Of a DNA stretch of 64,000 nucleotides, positions 18,319 to 25,917 are shown piece after piece (position 1 is the first letter of the stretch; each line of letters opens with the position of its first letter). The notes under the pieces were generated by a model. That model worked only from the letters and a program-made list of their open reading frames with translations. It did not search any database and was not told the origin of the DNA. This DNA is from Desulfatibacillum alkenivorans DSM 16219 (GTDB lineage: Bacteria; Desulfobacterota; Desulfobacteria; Desulfobacterales; Desulfatibacillaceae), in contig NZ_FQZU01000005.1 in NCBI RefSeq assembly GCF_900142135.1, positions 175,667 to 239,666 of the forward strand. Reading direction: 5' to 3'. Made by a program: the position numbers and the translations under genes.

Positions 18319-19086
18319 TTAAGTGGAAATGGTCAGAGATTTCACGATGGGGCGACGCACGCCCGGCAGCAGGTTGAACAAGGCGACCAGGGCGTGGGTG
18401 GATCCGCCCATTTTCCAATGCAGCTTTTTCTTGTGCGCCGCTTTCCACACTGTCTTTGCCACGTCAATGGGCGCCAGTTTGATTCCCATCTTGTTAATGG
18501 AATGCACCTTCTGGTCGGTTTCCAACAAAGGCGTGTTCACGTAGGGCGCAAGTACGTCGCACACGGAAATTCCGTATGGCTCCAACTCAATATCCAGAGC
18601 TTCGGTCAGGGCCAGCACAGCCCTTTTGGTTGCGGAGTACACGGATAGATCCGGAATGCCGTACACGGCCGAGGTGGAGGCCATGTTCACCACCCTGGAT
18701 CCGGGGGTGTTCTTCAATAAATATAGCGAGCTATGGGTGCATGCAATCACTCCTTTCAGGTTGACGTCCACAATAGCCAGGGAGTGGGCCAGGTCCACTT
18801 TTTCAAACCGGCCGAACTTGAGAATCCCCGCATTGTTAAACAGGACGTCCATTTTTCCGCCCGTCCTTTCGGCAAAAGAGTTGATCGCTTCCTGGACGCT
18901 TTCCGGGTCGGTCACATCCATGGAATGGGTATGGCACTGGTCCCGGCCGATTACTTTTTCCAGGTTTTCAAGGCCTTGCCCGTTAAGATCCACGGCGCCA
19001 ACGAACCAGCCGTTCTTCGCAAAAAACAGAGCTGTCTCCCGGCCGATGCCCGAAGCGGCGCCAGTGATGAGGATATTTTTAGTCAT
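18319..19086 (-). CDS. Short-chain dehydrogenase/reductase
   Basis: A 255-residue SDR with all the classical motifs: TGAASGIGR at the N-terminus, AVDLNG ending strand 2 (Asp, so NAD-type), NNAGILKFG, and the catalytic pair in STSAVYGIPDLSVYSATK. It is clearly paralogous to the downstream SDR, including a similar C-terminal hydrophobic segment (LVALFNLLPGVRRPIV). The start follows AGGAAAGGA. A 156-base gap with an imperfect hairpin separates it from the thiolase gene, the largest gap within the operon, so a processing or secondary start site is possible there. Confidence 0.85.
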   Translation of the reverse strand: MTKNILITGAASGIGRETALFFAKNGWFVGAVDLNGQGLENLEKVIGRDQCHTHSMDVTDPESVQEAINSFAERTGGKMDVLFNNAGILKFGRFEKVDLAHSLAIVDVNLKGVIACTHSSLYLLKNTPGSRVVNMASTSAVYGIPDLSVYSATKRAVLALTEALDIELEPYGISVCDVLAPYVNTPLLETDQKVHSINKMGIKLAPIDVAKTVWKAAHKKKLHWKMGGSTHALVALFNLLPGVRRPIVKSLTIST

Positions 19087-19140
19087 GGAGATAGTCCTTT
19101 CCTGACTGGCGAGTGGTATTTATTTGTTAAAATGGGATTA

Positions 19141-19218
19141 TGACCGGAAGGAGAGGGCATTCGGAACATTGTCATTGTATATTGGCGTAGGGGTGTAAAA
19201 AGCCCCTCCCTCCGGTCA
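19141..19218. repeat. Imperfect inverted repeat inside the operon
   Basis: TGACCGGAAGGAGAGGG (19141-19157) and CCCCTCCCTCCGGTCA (19203-19218) pair with few mismatches across about 45 bases. They lie between the thiolase and SDR genes. The repeat could slow decay or partly terminate the operon transcript. Confidence 0.45.
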
Positions 19219-19242
19219 CACTGGCAAAAATGTTACATATTT

Positions 19243-20481
19243 TCAAACCCTTTCCAAAAGGTGGATGCACATGGCGGCTTCCTCCACCCCGATGTTGCCG
19301 CCGCCGTTTTCAGCCAGCCCGATGCGGGCGCCTTCCACCTGGCGCTTTCCGGCTTCTCCCCGAAGCTGGGTTCCGATTTCAAAAATCTGGGCCAGGCCCG
19401 AAGCGCCAATGGGATGGCCGCGGCATTCCAAGCCGCCGCTGGTGTTCACGGGCTGTTTGCCTCCCAGCTTGGTGGCGCCGGTTTCCGACCACGGGCCGCC
19501 TTCGCCTACGGAGCAAAAACCCATGGCTTCCAACTGGTGCAGTTCTCCGTATGCCGTGGCGTCGTGCAACTCGGCCAGGCTCACGTCCTGGGGGCTTATC
19601 CCGGCGATATTGTAGGCTTTGTTCACTAGCCTTTCGCCGATATCCTCTCCGTCCATATCCCGTTCGCTGCCCTGGCCATGGACTGAAGCAATAATTTTGA
19701 CCGGTCTGGCTTCGGTCAGCTTCTTTAGGAATGCCTCGGAGCAGACAATGGCCGCCGCAGCCCCGTCGCCAACGGGCGCGCACATGGCGCGGGTCAAGGG
19801 ATAGGTCACGGGCGCGTCGTTCAGCACCTGTTCGGGCGTCATGGTCATCTGGTATTGGGCCAGAGGGTTCAGGCTGCCGTGCCAATGGTTTTTGGAGGCG
19901 ATCAAAGCCAATTGATCCTGGGTGGAGCCGTATTTGCTCATGTGCCACCTGGCGAAGGTGGCGTAGGCGTCCATGAATATGCTGCGGCCCGCGCCCATGG
20001 GGTTGTCTTCCTCGGGGATGTCCAGTTGAAAGGACTGGCTTAACGAGGTCAGCTTGCTGATGTGCTCTTCAAATCCGGCCACGTCCATGCAGGCGGCGTA
20101 GGCGCCCAGGGATTTGGCTTTATCCGGGCTGGTGATTTTTTCCGAGCCCACGGCCAGGGCTGCGTCGTACATGCCCGCCTTGATTCCGGTGTATGCCAGG
20201 TGCAGGGCCGTGGAGGCTCCTGCGCAGGCGTTTTCCACGTTGGTCACGGGAATTTTGTCAATGCCCATAGACCTGAGCGCCACCTGTCCTTTAATGGAGT
20301 GCTGGTCGTCGAACATGCCCCAGAAAGTATTGGAGAAAAATGCGGCCTGAAGGTCCTTCTTGTCCAGCGACGCGTCCTGGAGAGCCAGGTTGACCGCCTC
20401 GTGGGCCATGTCCCGGACGCCCCTGTCCGCATATTTGCCGAACCGAAGCATGCCCAGGCCGATGATGTATACGTTTGACAT
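19243..20481 (-). CDS. Thiolase, SCP-x type
   Basis: A 412-residue thiolase of the SCP-x/lipid-transfer branch, which cleaves 3-ketoacyl-CoA with CoA. The nucleophilic Cys is Cys86 in NVENACAGAS, the HDATAYGELHQLEAMGFC block is the SCP-x variant of the NEAFA loop, and the catalytic His lies in ECRGHPIGASG. The C-terminal second Cys motif of classical thiolases is replaced by ENGGGNIG, as is usual for this branch. This branch favours branched or bulky acyl chains. The operon also encodes a separate SCP2-domain protein, so the two halves of the eukaryotic SCP-x fusion are split here. It sits 26 bases after the dehydrogenase gene. Confidence 0.88.
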   Translation of the reverse strand: MSNVYIIGLGMLRFGKYADRGVRDMAHEAVNLALQDASLDKKDLQAAFFSNTFWGMFDDQHSIKGQVALRSMGIDKIPVTNVENACAGASTALHLAYTGIKAGMYDAALAVGSEKITSPDKAKSLGAYAACMDVAGFEEHISKLTSLSQSFQLDIPEEDNPMGAGRSIFMDAYATFARWHMSKYGSTQDQLALIASKNHWHGSLNPLAQYQMTMTPEQVLNDAPVTYPLTRAMCAPVGDGAAAAIVCSEAFLKKLTEARPVKIIASVHGQGSERDMDGEDIGERLVNKAYNIAGISPQDVSLAELHDATAYGELHQLEAMGFCSVGEGGPWSETGATKLGGKQPVNTSGGLECRGHPIGASGLAQIFEIGTQLRGEAGKRQVEGARIGLAENGGGNIGVEEAAMCIHLLERV

Positions 20482-20507
20482 GGGAAGTTTTTCCTTTATT
20501 GGCGGGG

Positions 20508-21752
20508 TTAATCCCTCCGCGGATAATTTTCGATAATCTTGTGTCCGGCAGCGATGGCCAGAACGTCATTGGAGCCGTCCTCGATCATCATGGCCCTGGC
20601 GTCGCGGAAGAGTTTTTCCACGATGTATTCCTTGGTCAGTCCGGTTGCTCCAAAAATCTGGATCGCCTCGCTGCAGACTTCAAAGGCCCACTGAGTGCCG
20701 TGCACCTTGCATATCAAAGAGTACTCCTCGGCCGGAGTGGATGTGTTTTGGTTGAACACGTGGGCGGCGCGGGTCATTTGGCGCATCATTTCCACCTTGC
20801 TGAACATGTTGAACAGCTTTTTCTGCACGTCCTGATGCTCGATCAGGGCTTTGCCGCACTGCACCCGGGTTTTGGCGTAGTTAAGCGCCTCTTCAAAGGC
20901 GGCGCGGCCAATGCCCACGCTCAGGACGCCCATGAGCACGGTGGTGAAGGACAGGGTGATTTCCAGCATGGCTTCATAGGCGTCAGGCCCCACAATGCAA
21001 TACTTGGCGGGCACGCGCACGTTGTCGAAATACAGTTCGCTCTGAGGGTCGTCCCTTTGTCCCAGCTTCTCCAGAGGAGCGCCCCGGGACACCCCGGGCA
21101 GATGCAGGGGAACAATCACAATGCCGCCGCCTGCATGGCCCATTTTGGAATCGATTTGGCAGAACAGGGCTGCGTGGGTGGCGTAAGGCGCGCCGGAAAC
21201 CCAGGCGGCCTTCTGTCCGTTGATCACGTAAAAATCGCCGTCCGGCGCGGCCGTGCAGTCAGCCGGGATTGCGGGATCGGAAAAGCTGGGATAGAAGGGC
21301 AGGAGCGTGTCCGAGCCGTGCATGGGTTCGGTGATGGCCCAGCATCCGCAGATTTTTCCGTCCTTGCAGTCGCAGAAGGGCAGGATGATTTCCTCGATGA
21401 TGTCCTCCTCGGGAACCATGGAGGCCAGAAACGAGGGAAAAGCCGCCACGGCCAGGTCCACGGTGAGGCCCACACTGCCCCAGGCCAGTTCCTCGATGAC
21501 CAGGGCTTGTTGAAAGGGGGACAGGCCCATGCCGCCGTAGGAGTCCGGGACGAGAATGGTATGAAAATCCAGTTCATAGGCCTTTTTCTTGAAATCCCAT
21601 AACGGGGAGTTGGGGCCGACGGACTCTTCCGCGGTCATGCGGTCCATTTCCCAGGCCGTGGGGCGCATAACGTCCCGGGCGAATTCGTGGGCGGCTTCCT
21701 TAAGCATGCGGTCTTCTTTGGAGAGATTTAAATCAAGGTCAAGGTAACTCAT
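20508..21752 (-). CDS. Acyl-CoA dehydrogenase, unusual catalytic site
   Basis: A 414-residue FAD-dependent acyl-CoA dehydrogenase that introduces a 2,3 double bond. The family regions are present: GGMGLSPFQQALVIEELAW, WAITEPMHGSD, the beta domain with NGQKAAWVSGAP, and the C-terminal Arg-containing YAKTRVQCGKALIEHQDVQ and QIFGATGLTKEY. Where most members have the catalytic Glu in IYEGT, this one reads I-E-D-G (residues 390-393), so the residue aligned with the base is Asp392, with a Glu one place before. The alpha domain also has an EE pair (AFEEALNYA) that might supply a base from the other position used in some subfamilies. The start follows AGGAGGAAA. A substrate with an unusual acyl group is plausible. 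Confidence 0.88.
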   Translation of the reverse strand: MSYLDLDLNLSKEDRMLKEAAHEFARDVMRPTAWEMDRMTAEESVGPNSPLWDFKKKAYELDFHTILVPDSYGGMGLSPFQQALVIEELAWGSVGLTVDLAVAAFPSFLASMVPEEDIIEEIILPFCDCKDGKICGCWAITEPMHGSDTLLPFYPSFSDPAIPADCTAAPDGDFYVINGQKAAWVSGAPYATHAALFCQIDSKMGHAGGGIVIVPLHLPGVSRGAPLEKLGQRDDPQSELYFDNVRVPAKYCIVGPDAYEAMLEITLSFTTVLMGVLSVGIGRAAFEEALNYAKTRVQCGKALIEHQDVQKKLFNMFSKVEMMRQMTRAAHVFNQNTSTPAEEYSLICKVHGTQWAFEVCSEAIQIFGATGLTKEYIVEKLFRDARAMMIEDGSNDVLAIAAGHKIIENYPRRD

Positions 21753-21778
21753 TGGTTTCCTCCTAATTTAAAGGCGGG

Positions 21779-22609
21779 TTATTTTTTGTAGCGGGCGGCG
21801 ACGGCGTCAGCGTGCTTGACGATGATTTCCGGCACCTCTTCGTAAAGAATGGTATCCAGTGCGTCCATGGATTCCTCCGAATATTCCACGTTCATGTACT
21901 CGGGCGGCGCCCACCAGTCGTTTTTGGACTTGTACATGGGGTTTCCCGGCCCGGGGAAGCAGGTGAACATGGTGGGCACGGTGTGGAGCATGTCCTGTTT
22001 TTCCTCTTCGTAAGTGATCTTGCGATGCATTTCCTCGCGGCTGTAGTAGACCATGTCCCGCGGAGGGCCCAGCGCCAGGGCCAGCTTGACGTTGCAGTCC
22101 GGCAGATAGTTGAAGGCCTGCAGGCCAAAGGCGGCGGACCCCATGATCCGGTTGTCCACCCTGTATTGCCAGGCGCTGGCGCAAGCCCAGTCGGCGGCGA
22201 TGGCGAAATCCAGGATTTTCCAGTTGCAGCTTGGGCCTCCCAACTGGCCGCCTCCGCCCAGATCCTTGGCGTAATTGTTGAAATCCTTGCACGTGGGCTG
22301 GCCGCAGGCGCCGCAGTTCCAACCCAGGTTGGAGCGGTCCACCTTGGCGCCGATGCCTATGATCACCGGAGACTCCCCCTTTTCGTAGCAGGACTTGATG
22401 GTTTCATAATCCCACTGCACGTAACGAACGGCCTTGGCGATGGGCTCCAGCACCTCGATGATCGGCAGGAGGTCGTCTCCCCAGATGATTTCCGTTTCGA
22501 TTTTCGTCTTGCCGGTGATGGTGGGCGCCTTGTGGACGGCCAGGCAAATATTTTTGGCGATTTCCACCACATGGTCCACGAGATATTCCTTACCTGTCAG
22601 ATGTCCCAT
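21779..22609 (-). CDS. DUF2148 iron-sulfur protein, subunit 1
   Basis: A 276-residue protein of the DUF2148 'ferredoxin domain-containing' type. Four cysteines, Cys99, Cys102, Cys107 and Cys128 (in NCGACGQPTCKDF and GGPSCNW), have the spacing of a [4Fe-4S] domain like PF04060. The rest has no clear enzyme motif; the C-terminal part is rich in Trp, Tyr and charged residues (GNPMYKSKNDWWAPPEYMN). No signal peptide or membrane helix is seen. Its start codon overlaps the stop of the paralogous upstream gene (TAATG), so the two are translationally coupled and probably form a heteromer. The position between ligase and acyl-CoA dehydrogenase suggests electron transfer to or from the dehydrogenase, or a separate redox step. 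Function unproven. Confidence 0.8.
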   Translation of the reverse strand: MGHLTGKEYLVDHVVEIAKNICLAVHKAPTITGKTKIETEIIWGDDLLPIIEVLEPIAKAVRYVQWDYETIKSCYEKGESPVIIGIGAKVDRSNLGWNCGACGQPTCKDFNNYAKDLGGGGQLGGPSCNWKILDFAIAADWACASAWQYRVDNRIMGSAAFGLQAFNYLPDCNVKLALALGPPRDMVYYSREEMHRKITYEEEKQDMLHTVPTMFTCFPGPGNPMYKSKNDWWAPPEYMNVEYSEESMDALDTILYEEVPEIIVKHADAVAARYKK

Positions 22610-23406
22610 TAGTCCTCCTCCGTTTCCTTGGCGGGTTTGGGTATCCACTTGCGATAGTCGAAACCGCGCAAAAGCCGGGCTGTCATGAAAATCTTGCGGG
22701 TGTTGTCCAGGGCCTTGTCCATGTTGATAAGGTGGTAATCCACGTTCACGTCCACATAGGGGTTTTTGGATTTTGCGGCCACGGGAACGCCCACCACAAT
22801 GCCCGAGTTGGGGCAGTAGCCCAGTTTCTGGCCGGCCATGCCCATGCTGGCGAAGGGCCTTGCGTCCACCATCAGGGTGTGGGCTGTCCACAATGCGCTG
22901 CCTACGGCGAATCCCAGGTCGTCCACGCGAGCCGTGCACAAGGGGCCTTTGATGATGGTTTCGGACCGGCGGTCGGTGATGTCCACCAAACCGTAGCGGT
23001 GCTCCACCTTTTCGTAAAAATAGCTGCAGTCCAGGCCGCCGCCGCACATGCCGCAGCCCCCGTCCAGGGGCGTTTCGTGGCAACGGGTGTTGCCGATCAG
23101 AATAATCACGTCCGAATCCCGAACCATCACCGCTTCGTATAAAAAGGGCTCTTTCCAGGCCGGGTTGGTATGGGCGATTTCTTCAATCTTGCGGGCTAGT
23201 TCCTCCAGGTTGTCCTGGCCGTATATCAGCTCCGCTTCGATCTGGGCCACGCCGCCGGCAAAGGGGGCGGTCAGGGCGGAGTTGACCATGAGCCTGGCCG
23301 CTTCCAGGGCGCCTTTTTTCCGGCGGACGTCCTGGGCCGAATAGGGCGTCCATTCGCTGATGCGCTCGCGTCCTTGAAAATCAAGGTCTTCTACATAGCG
23401 TTTCAT
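22609..23406 (-). CDS. DUF2148 iron-sulfur protein, subunit 2
   Basis: A 265-residue paralogue of the next gene. Cysteines at 118, 121, 127 and 157 (GGCGMCGGGLDC and GPLCTAR) keep the four-ligand pattern with slightly different spacing, and there is an extra Cys at 109 (NTRCHE). The C-terminal half aligns with its partner through GPLC...VDARPFASMGMAGQKLGYCPNSGIVVG against GPSC...VDNRIMGSAAFGLQAFNYLPDC. The start at 23406 (MKRYVEDL) follows AAAGGAAG. A longer frame to 23439 has no ribosome site. The tandem pair looks like an ancient duplication that has diverged into two subunits. It is probably cytosolic; no known reaction can be assigned. Confidence 0.8.
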   Translation of the reverse strand: MKRYVEDLDFQGRERISEWTPYSAQDVRRKKGALEAARLMVNSALTAPFAGGVAQIEAELIYGQDNLEELARKIEEIAHTNPAWKEPFLYEAVMVRDSDVIILIGNTRCHETPLDGGCGMCGGGLDCSYFYEKVEHRYGLVDITDRRSETIIKGPLCTARVDDLGFAVGSALWTAHTLMVDARPFASMGMAGQKLGYCPNSGIVVGVPVAAKSKNPYVDVNVDYHLINMDKALDNTRKIFMTARLLRGFDYRKWIPKPAKETEED

Positions 23407-23451
23407 GGGTCTTCCTTTCGTTATTCCTTGAGCCCACACAGGGCTTGCCGT

Positions 23452-25053
23452 TTAGTTGGTCAGGGCGAACACGTTGGCCGCGTCGGCGGAAAAATCGTCC
23501 CGAAGCAGGCGGTCCAGGTTTTTTTCCGACGCCGTCTTGGGAATTTCGTCCACCACCTGCAGGTACGAAGGAACCGCGTTGCCCTCCAGGTTTTCCCGGC
23601 AATGCTTGAACAAACCGGCAGGGTCGATGGCGCCGCCGTCGGAGGCGACCACAGCCGCCACCAGATCGCTTTCGCCGGGAGCGCCGGAAGCCGCCGGGAT
23701 GCCGTACACGCATACGTCGTCCACGTCCGGGTGCAGGGCCAGGGCGGCCTCCACAAATCCGGGCTGGATGAAGTCGCCCGAACGCCTGAGCCCGCCGCCT
23801 TTCCGGTAGTCAAAGAAAAGCCAGCCGTTTTCGTCCTTGTGGCCCATGTCCCCGGAACGCAGCCACCCGCCGCGGGTTTTCTTTTCCGAGGCGTCTTTTT
23901 TGCCCAGGTAGTTGACCTCGGTTTTCTGGCCGGGAGTGCGGGCCACGATTTCTCCCACCTCGCCGGGTTCGCATTCCGAGTCGTCCTCCCGGACGATGAG
24001 CATTTCCATCATGCCTTCCAAAGGCTTGCCGAACGAACCTATGGGGCCTACTCCGGGCGGTTTGTGGGCGAATCCGCCTTCCACCGCGCCGTACCATTCA
24101 TGAATCAGCACGCCGAACCGGTTTTCGAAGCTCTCCCAGATGGCGTGAGGCGTTCCAGCGCTCAGGACCAGCCGCACCGGATTGTCCGCGTCATTCTCCT
24201 TTACCGGTTCGCTGTAAATGCCCATCATCATGCCTCCCAGCAGGGAGAAGGTGGTGCAGCCGTGTTTACGGCAGATGTCCCATATGCGGCTTTTGGTGAA
24301 CTTGCAGCTAATGACCGCCGGAATCCCCAAATACAGCGCAGGAATGAGCGTGACCGCCTGGGCGTTGCCGTGGGTCAGGGAAAGGCCGGTGTACAGCTTG
24401 TCATCGGGCTTGTACTGGAACACCAATTGGGCCAGCATGCTGTACGGCGCAATCCGGGCATGCTTGAGCACCACCCCTTTGGGGTCGCCGGTCGTGCCGG
24501 AGGTGTAGATGATTTCCATGATGGCGTTGGGATCCGTGCAACGGTTTTCCGGCTCGCCGGCCTCAGGACCCTCCAGGATGGCGGAAAGATCCGTCCATTG
24601 GGACTTGACGATTTCCGGCATGCCTTCCTTCCGCACCACGCCCGCCACCTGGATGTCCGGCAGTCCGGCCAAGGCCCTGGAAGCGTTCTCCGTGAATTCG
24701 CTGGAAAAAATCACGCCCTTTGTTTTGGAGTCCTTGAGCACGTACTGCAGCCGATTCCCCTTATTCCTGGGGTCGATGGGCAGCAGCACCGCCCCTATGG
24801 CTGTGGTTGCGTACAGGGCGTACACAAACTCCGGATGATTGCGCATTATCAGCGCCAGCACGTCGCCCTGGACGAATCCCATGTCCTGCAACTGCTTGGC
24901 AAGTTTGCGGCCTTTTGAAACGATTTCACCATAAGTTATTGTTTCATCTGGAAAATTTCCGTTTTCAAAGGTCAGGATCTCAAGGTCAGGGGTATCTTCC
25001 GCCTTGGCATCCATCTCAAAAGAGAAGATGCCCGGCGCCTTGGCTGTGGTCAT
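23452..25053 (-). CDS. Acyl-CoA ligase (AMP-forming)
   Basis: A 533-residue ANL-superfamily ligase that would activate the pathway's carboxylic acid to its CoA thioester. Motifs: EIIYTSGTTGDPKGVVLKH (P-loop-like), WYGAVEGG in the acyl pocket region, WLRSGDMGHKDENGWLFFDYRKGGGLRRSGD spread over the hinge and ribose site, and a C-terminal domain ending SEKNLDRLLRDDF, with a Lys in the region where the catalytic Lys normally lies. It resembles crotonobetaine/carnitine-type (CaiC) ligases more than the long-chain type. The start follows TAGGAGAA. It is second in the sigma-54 operon, after the SCP2 gene. Confidence 0.88.
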   Translation of the reverse strand: MTTAKAPGIFSFEMDAKAEDTPDLEILTFENGNFPDETITYGEIVSKGRKLAKQLQDMGFVQGDVLALIMRNHPEFVYALYATTAIGAVLLPIDPRNKGNRLQYVLKDSKTKGVIFSSEFTENASRALAGLPDIQVAGVVRKEGMPEIVKSQWTDLSAILEGPEAGEPENRCTDPNAIMEIIYTSGTTGDPKGVVLKHARIAPYSMLAQLVFQYKPDDKLYTGLSLTHGNAQAVTLIPALYLGIPAVISCKFTKSRIWDICRKHGCTTFSLLGGMMMGIYSEPVKENDADNPVRLVLSAGTPHAIWESFENRFGVLIHEWYGAVEGGFAHKPPGVGPIGSFGKPLEGMMEMLIVREDDSECEPGEVGEIVARTPGQKTEVNYLGKKDASEKKTRGGWLRSGDMGHKDENGWLFFDYRKGGGLRRSGDFIQPGFVEAALALHPDVDDVCVYGIPAASGAPGESDLVAAVVASDGGAIDPAGLFKHCRENLEGNAVPSYLQVVDEIPKTASEKNLDRLLRDDFSADAANVFALTN

Positions 25054-25112
25054 ATCCGTTCTCCTAATTTTTACTGATTAAAATTGGCGCGGGCGGTCCG
25101 AATCCGGGAGGA

Positions 25113-25508
25113 TCAGTCTATAGCCAGCCCGTGCTTCTCGCAGTACACCGGGTAAAGCTCATAAACAGGTTTGAGAAAGGGCAATATTTTCAAAACTTTG
25201 GGGATTGGGCCTTTGGATTTGATCTTGCGGGTGGCCAAAGCCACGGGCAGCTTGATCTTTTTCAGCCAAAATGCATGCACCGTGTCGCCGGAAAGCTCCA
25301 TGGTGATGACCGCGTCCCGGTTGGCCTTGTCGCCCGTAATCACCTCGTCGTGGGATACGTACAGATATCCGTTAGGCTCCTTGATGACGAATTTGTAGTC
25401 GATTTCATATTCCTTGAGCTTGGGACCGAAGTCCGTTTCGTTAATGGCATGGGTCCAGACATCGTTGAGAATGGTGTACATGTGGTTGGCATCCTTGAAT
25501 ACGCTCAT
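25113..25508 (-). CDS. SCP2 sterol-carrier domain protein
   Basis: A 131-residue single-domain protein of the SCP2 fold, which binds fatty acids, acyl-CoAs or sterols in a hydrophobic tunnel. The pattern DYKFVIKEPNGYLYVSHDEVITGDKANRDAVITMELSGDTVHAFWLKKI matches the family's beta sheet and the loop before the exposed helix. The C-terminus ends with a hydrophobic stretch (KILPFLKPVYELYPVYCEKHGL). The start follows AGGAGGAAG. It is the first gene of the operon, about 195 bases downstream of the predicted sigma-54 start site. It may present a bulky acyl substrate to the SCP-x thiolase encoded downstream. Confidence 0.82.
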   Translation of the reverse strand: MSVFKDANHMYTILNDVWTHAINETDFGPKLKEYEIDYKFVIKEPNGYLYVSHDEVITGDKANRDAVITMELSGDTVHAFWLKKIKLPVALATRKIKSKGPIPKVLKILPFLKPVYELYPVYCEKHGLAID

Positions 25509-25712
25509 TACTTCCTCCTGTCGGGTTTTCGGATGTTTGCGGATTTTTAGGCGCAGATCCTGCGTTCAAATCCGGTCGCTCCCCCCGGATAAAATCCGGC
25601 CGGGTCGGTTTGTGAAAATGACTTGTGATTGGGCTTTTTTGGCGAAGTCTCCGTCTTGGACTGAATGCTTCGAAGCGGTTAGGACGGTCCCCCTATCGTC
25701 GCTCTATGTAGG

Positions 25713-25728
25713 AGCAAATCCCGTGCCA
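25713..25728 (-). promoter_or_regulatory. Consensus sigma-54 promoter
   Basis: The minus strand reads TGGCACGGGATTTGCT, which matches the sigma-54 consensus TGGCACG-N4-TTGCW at every defined base with exact -24/-12 spacing. It predicts a start near 25702 and a 195-base leader before the SCP2 gene. Confidence 0.88.
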
Positions 25729-25789
25729 TAATTTTCTGAATTTTAACTAACTGAAAATATTGTAAATTAAAAACCGACGCCTTCCGTTG

Positions 25790-25827
25790 TGTCCTAATGC
25801 GGACAAATAAATGTCCAAATAAGGACA
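25790..25827. promoter_or_regulatory. Twin palindromes, probable activator enhancer
   Basis: Two copies of TGTCC-N6-GGACA (25790-25805 and 25812-25827) have centres 22 bases apart, two helical turns. They lie about 95 and 117 bases upstream of the predicted sigma-54 start and 90 bases before the activator gene. This is the usual place for a sigma-54 activator's upstream site. Confidence 0.75.
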
Positions 25828-25835
25828 AAATGGGC

Positions 25836-25864
25836 TTGACCCCAAAATCTTTTTCCCTTAAATT
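25836..25864 (+). promoter_or_regulatory. Sigma-70 promoter of the activator gene
   Basis: TTGACC (25836-25841) and TAAATT (25859-25864) are separated by 17 bases, 54 bases before the activator start. The -35 begins eight bases after the second palindrome, so the activator could also control its own gene. Confidence 0.6.
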
Positions 25865-25917
25865 CTTTCTCCATAATCCCACGCATTATTCATCCCCCCC
25901 CGCGAAAGGAATTCCCT

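Noticed and set aside
23374..24918. A 514-codon plus-strand frame opposite the acyl-CoA ligase
   Set aside because: Mirror frame of a conserved gene; no ribosome site or recognisable domain.
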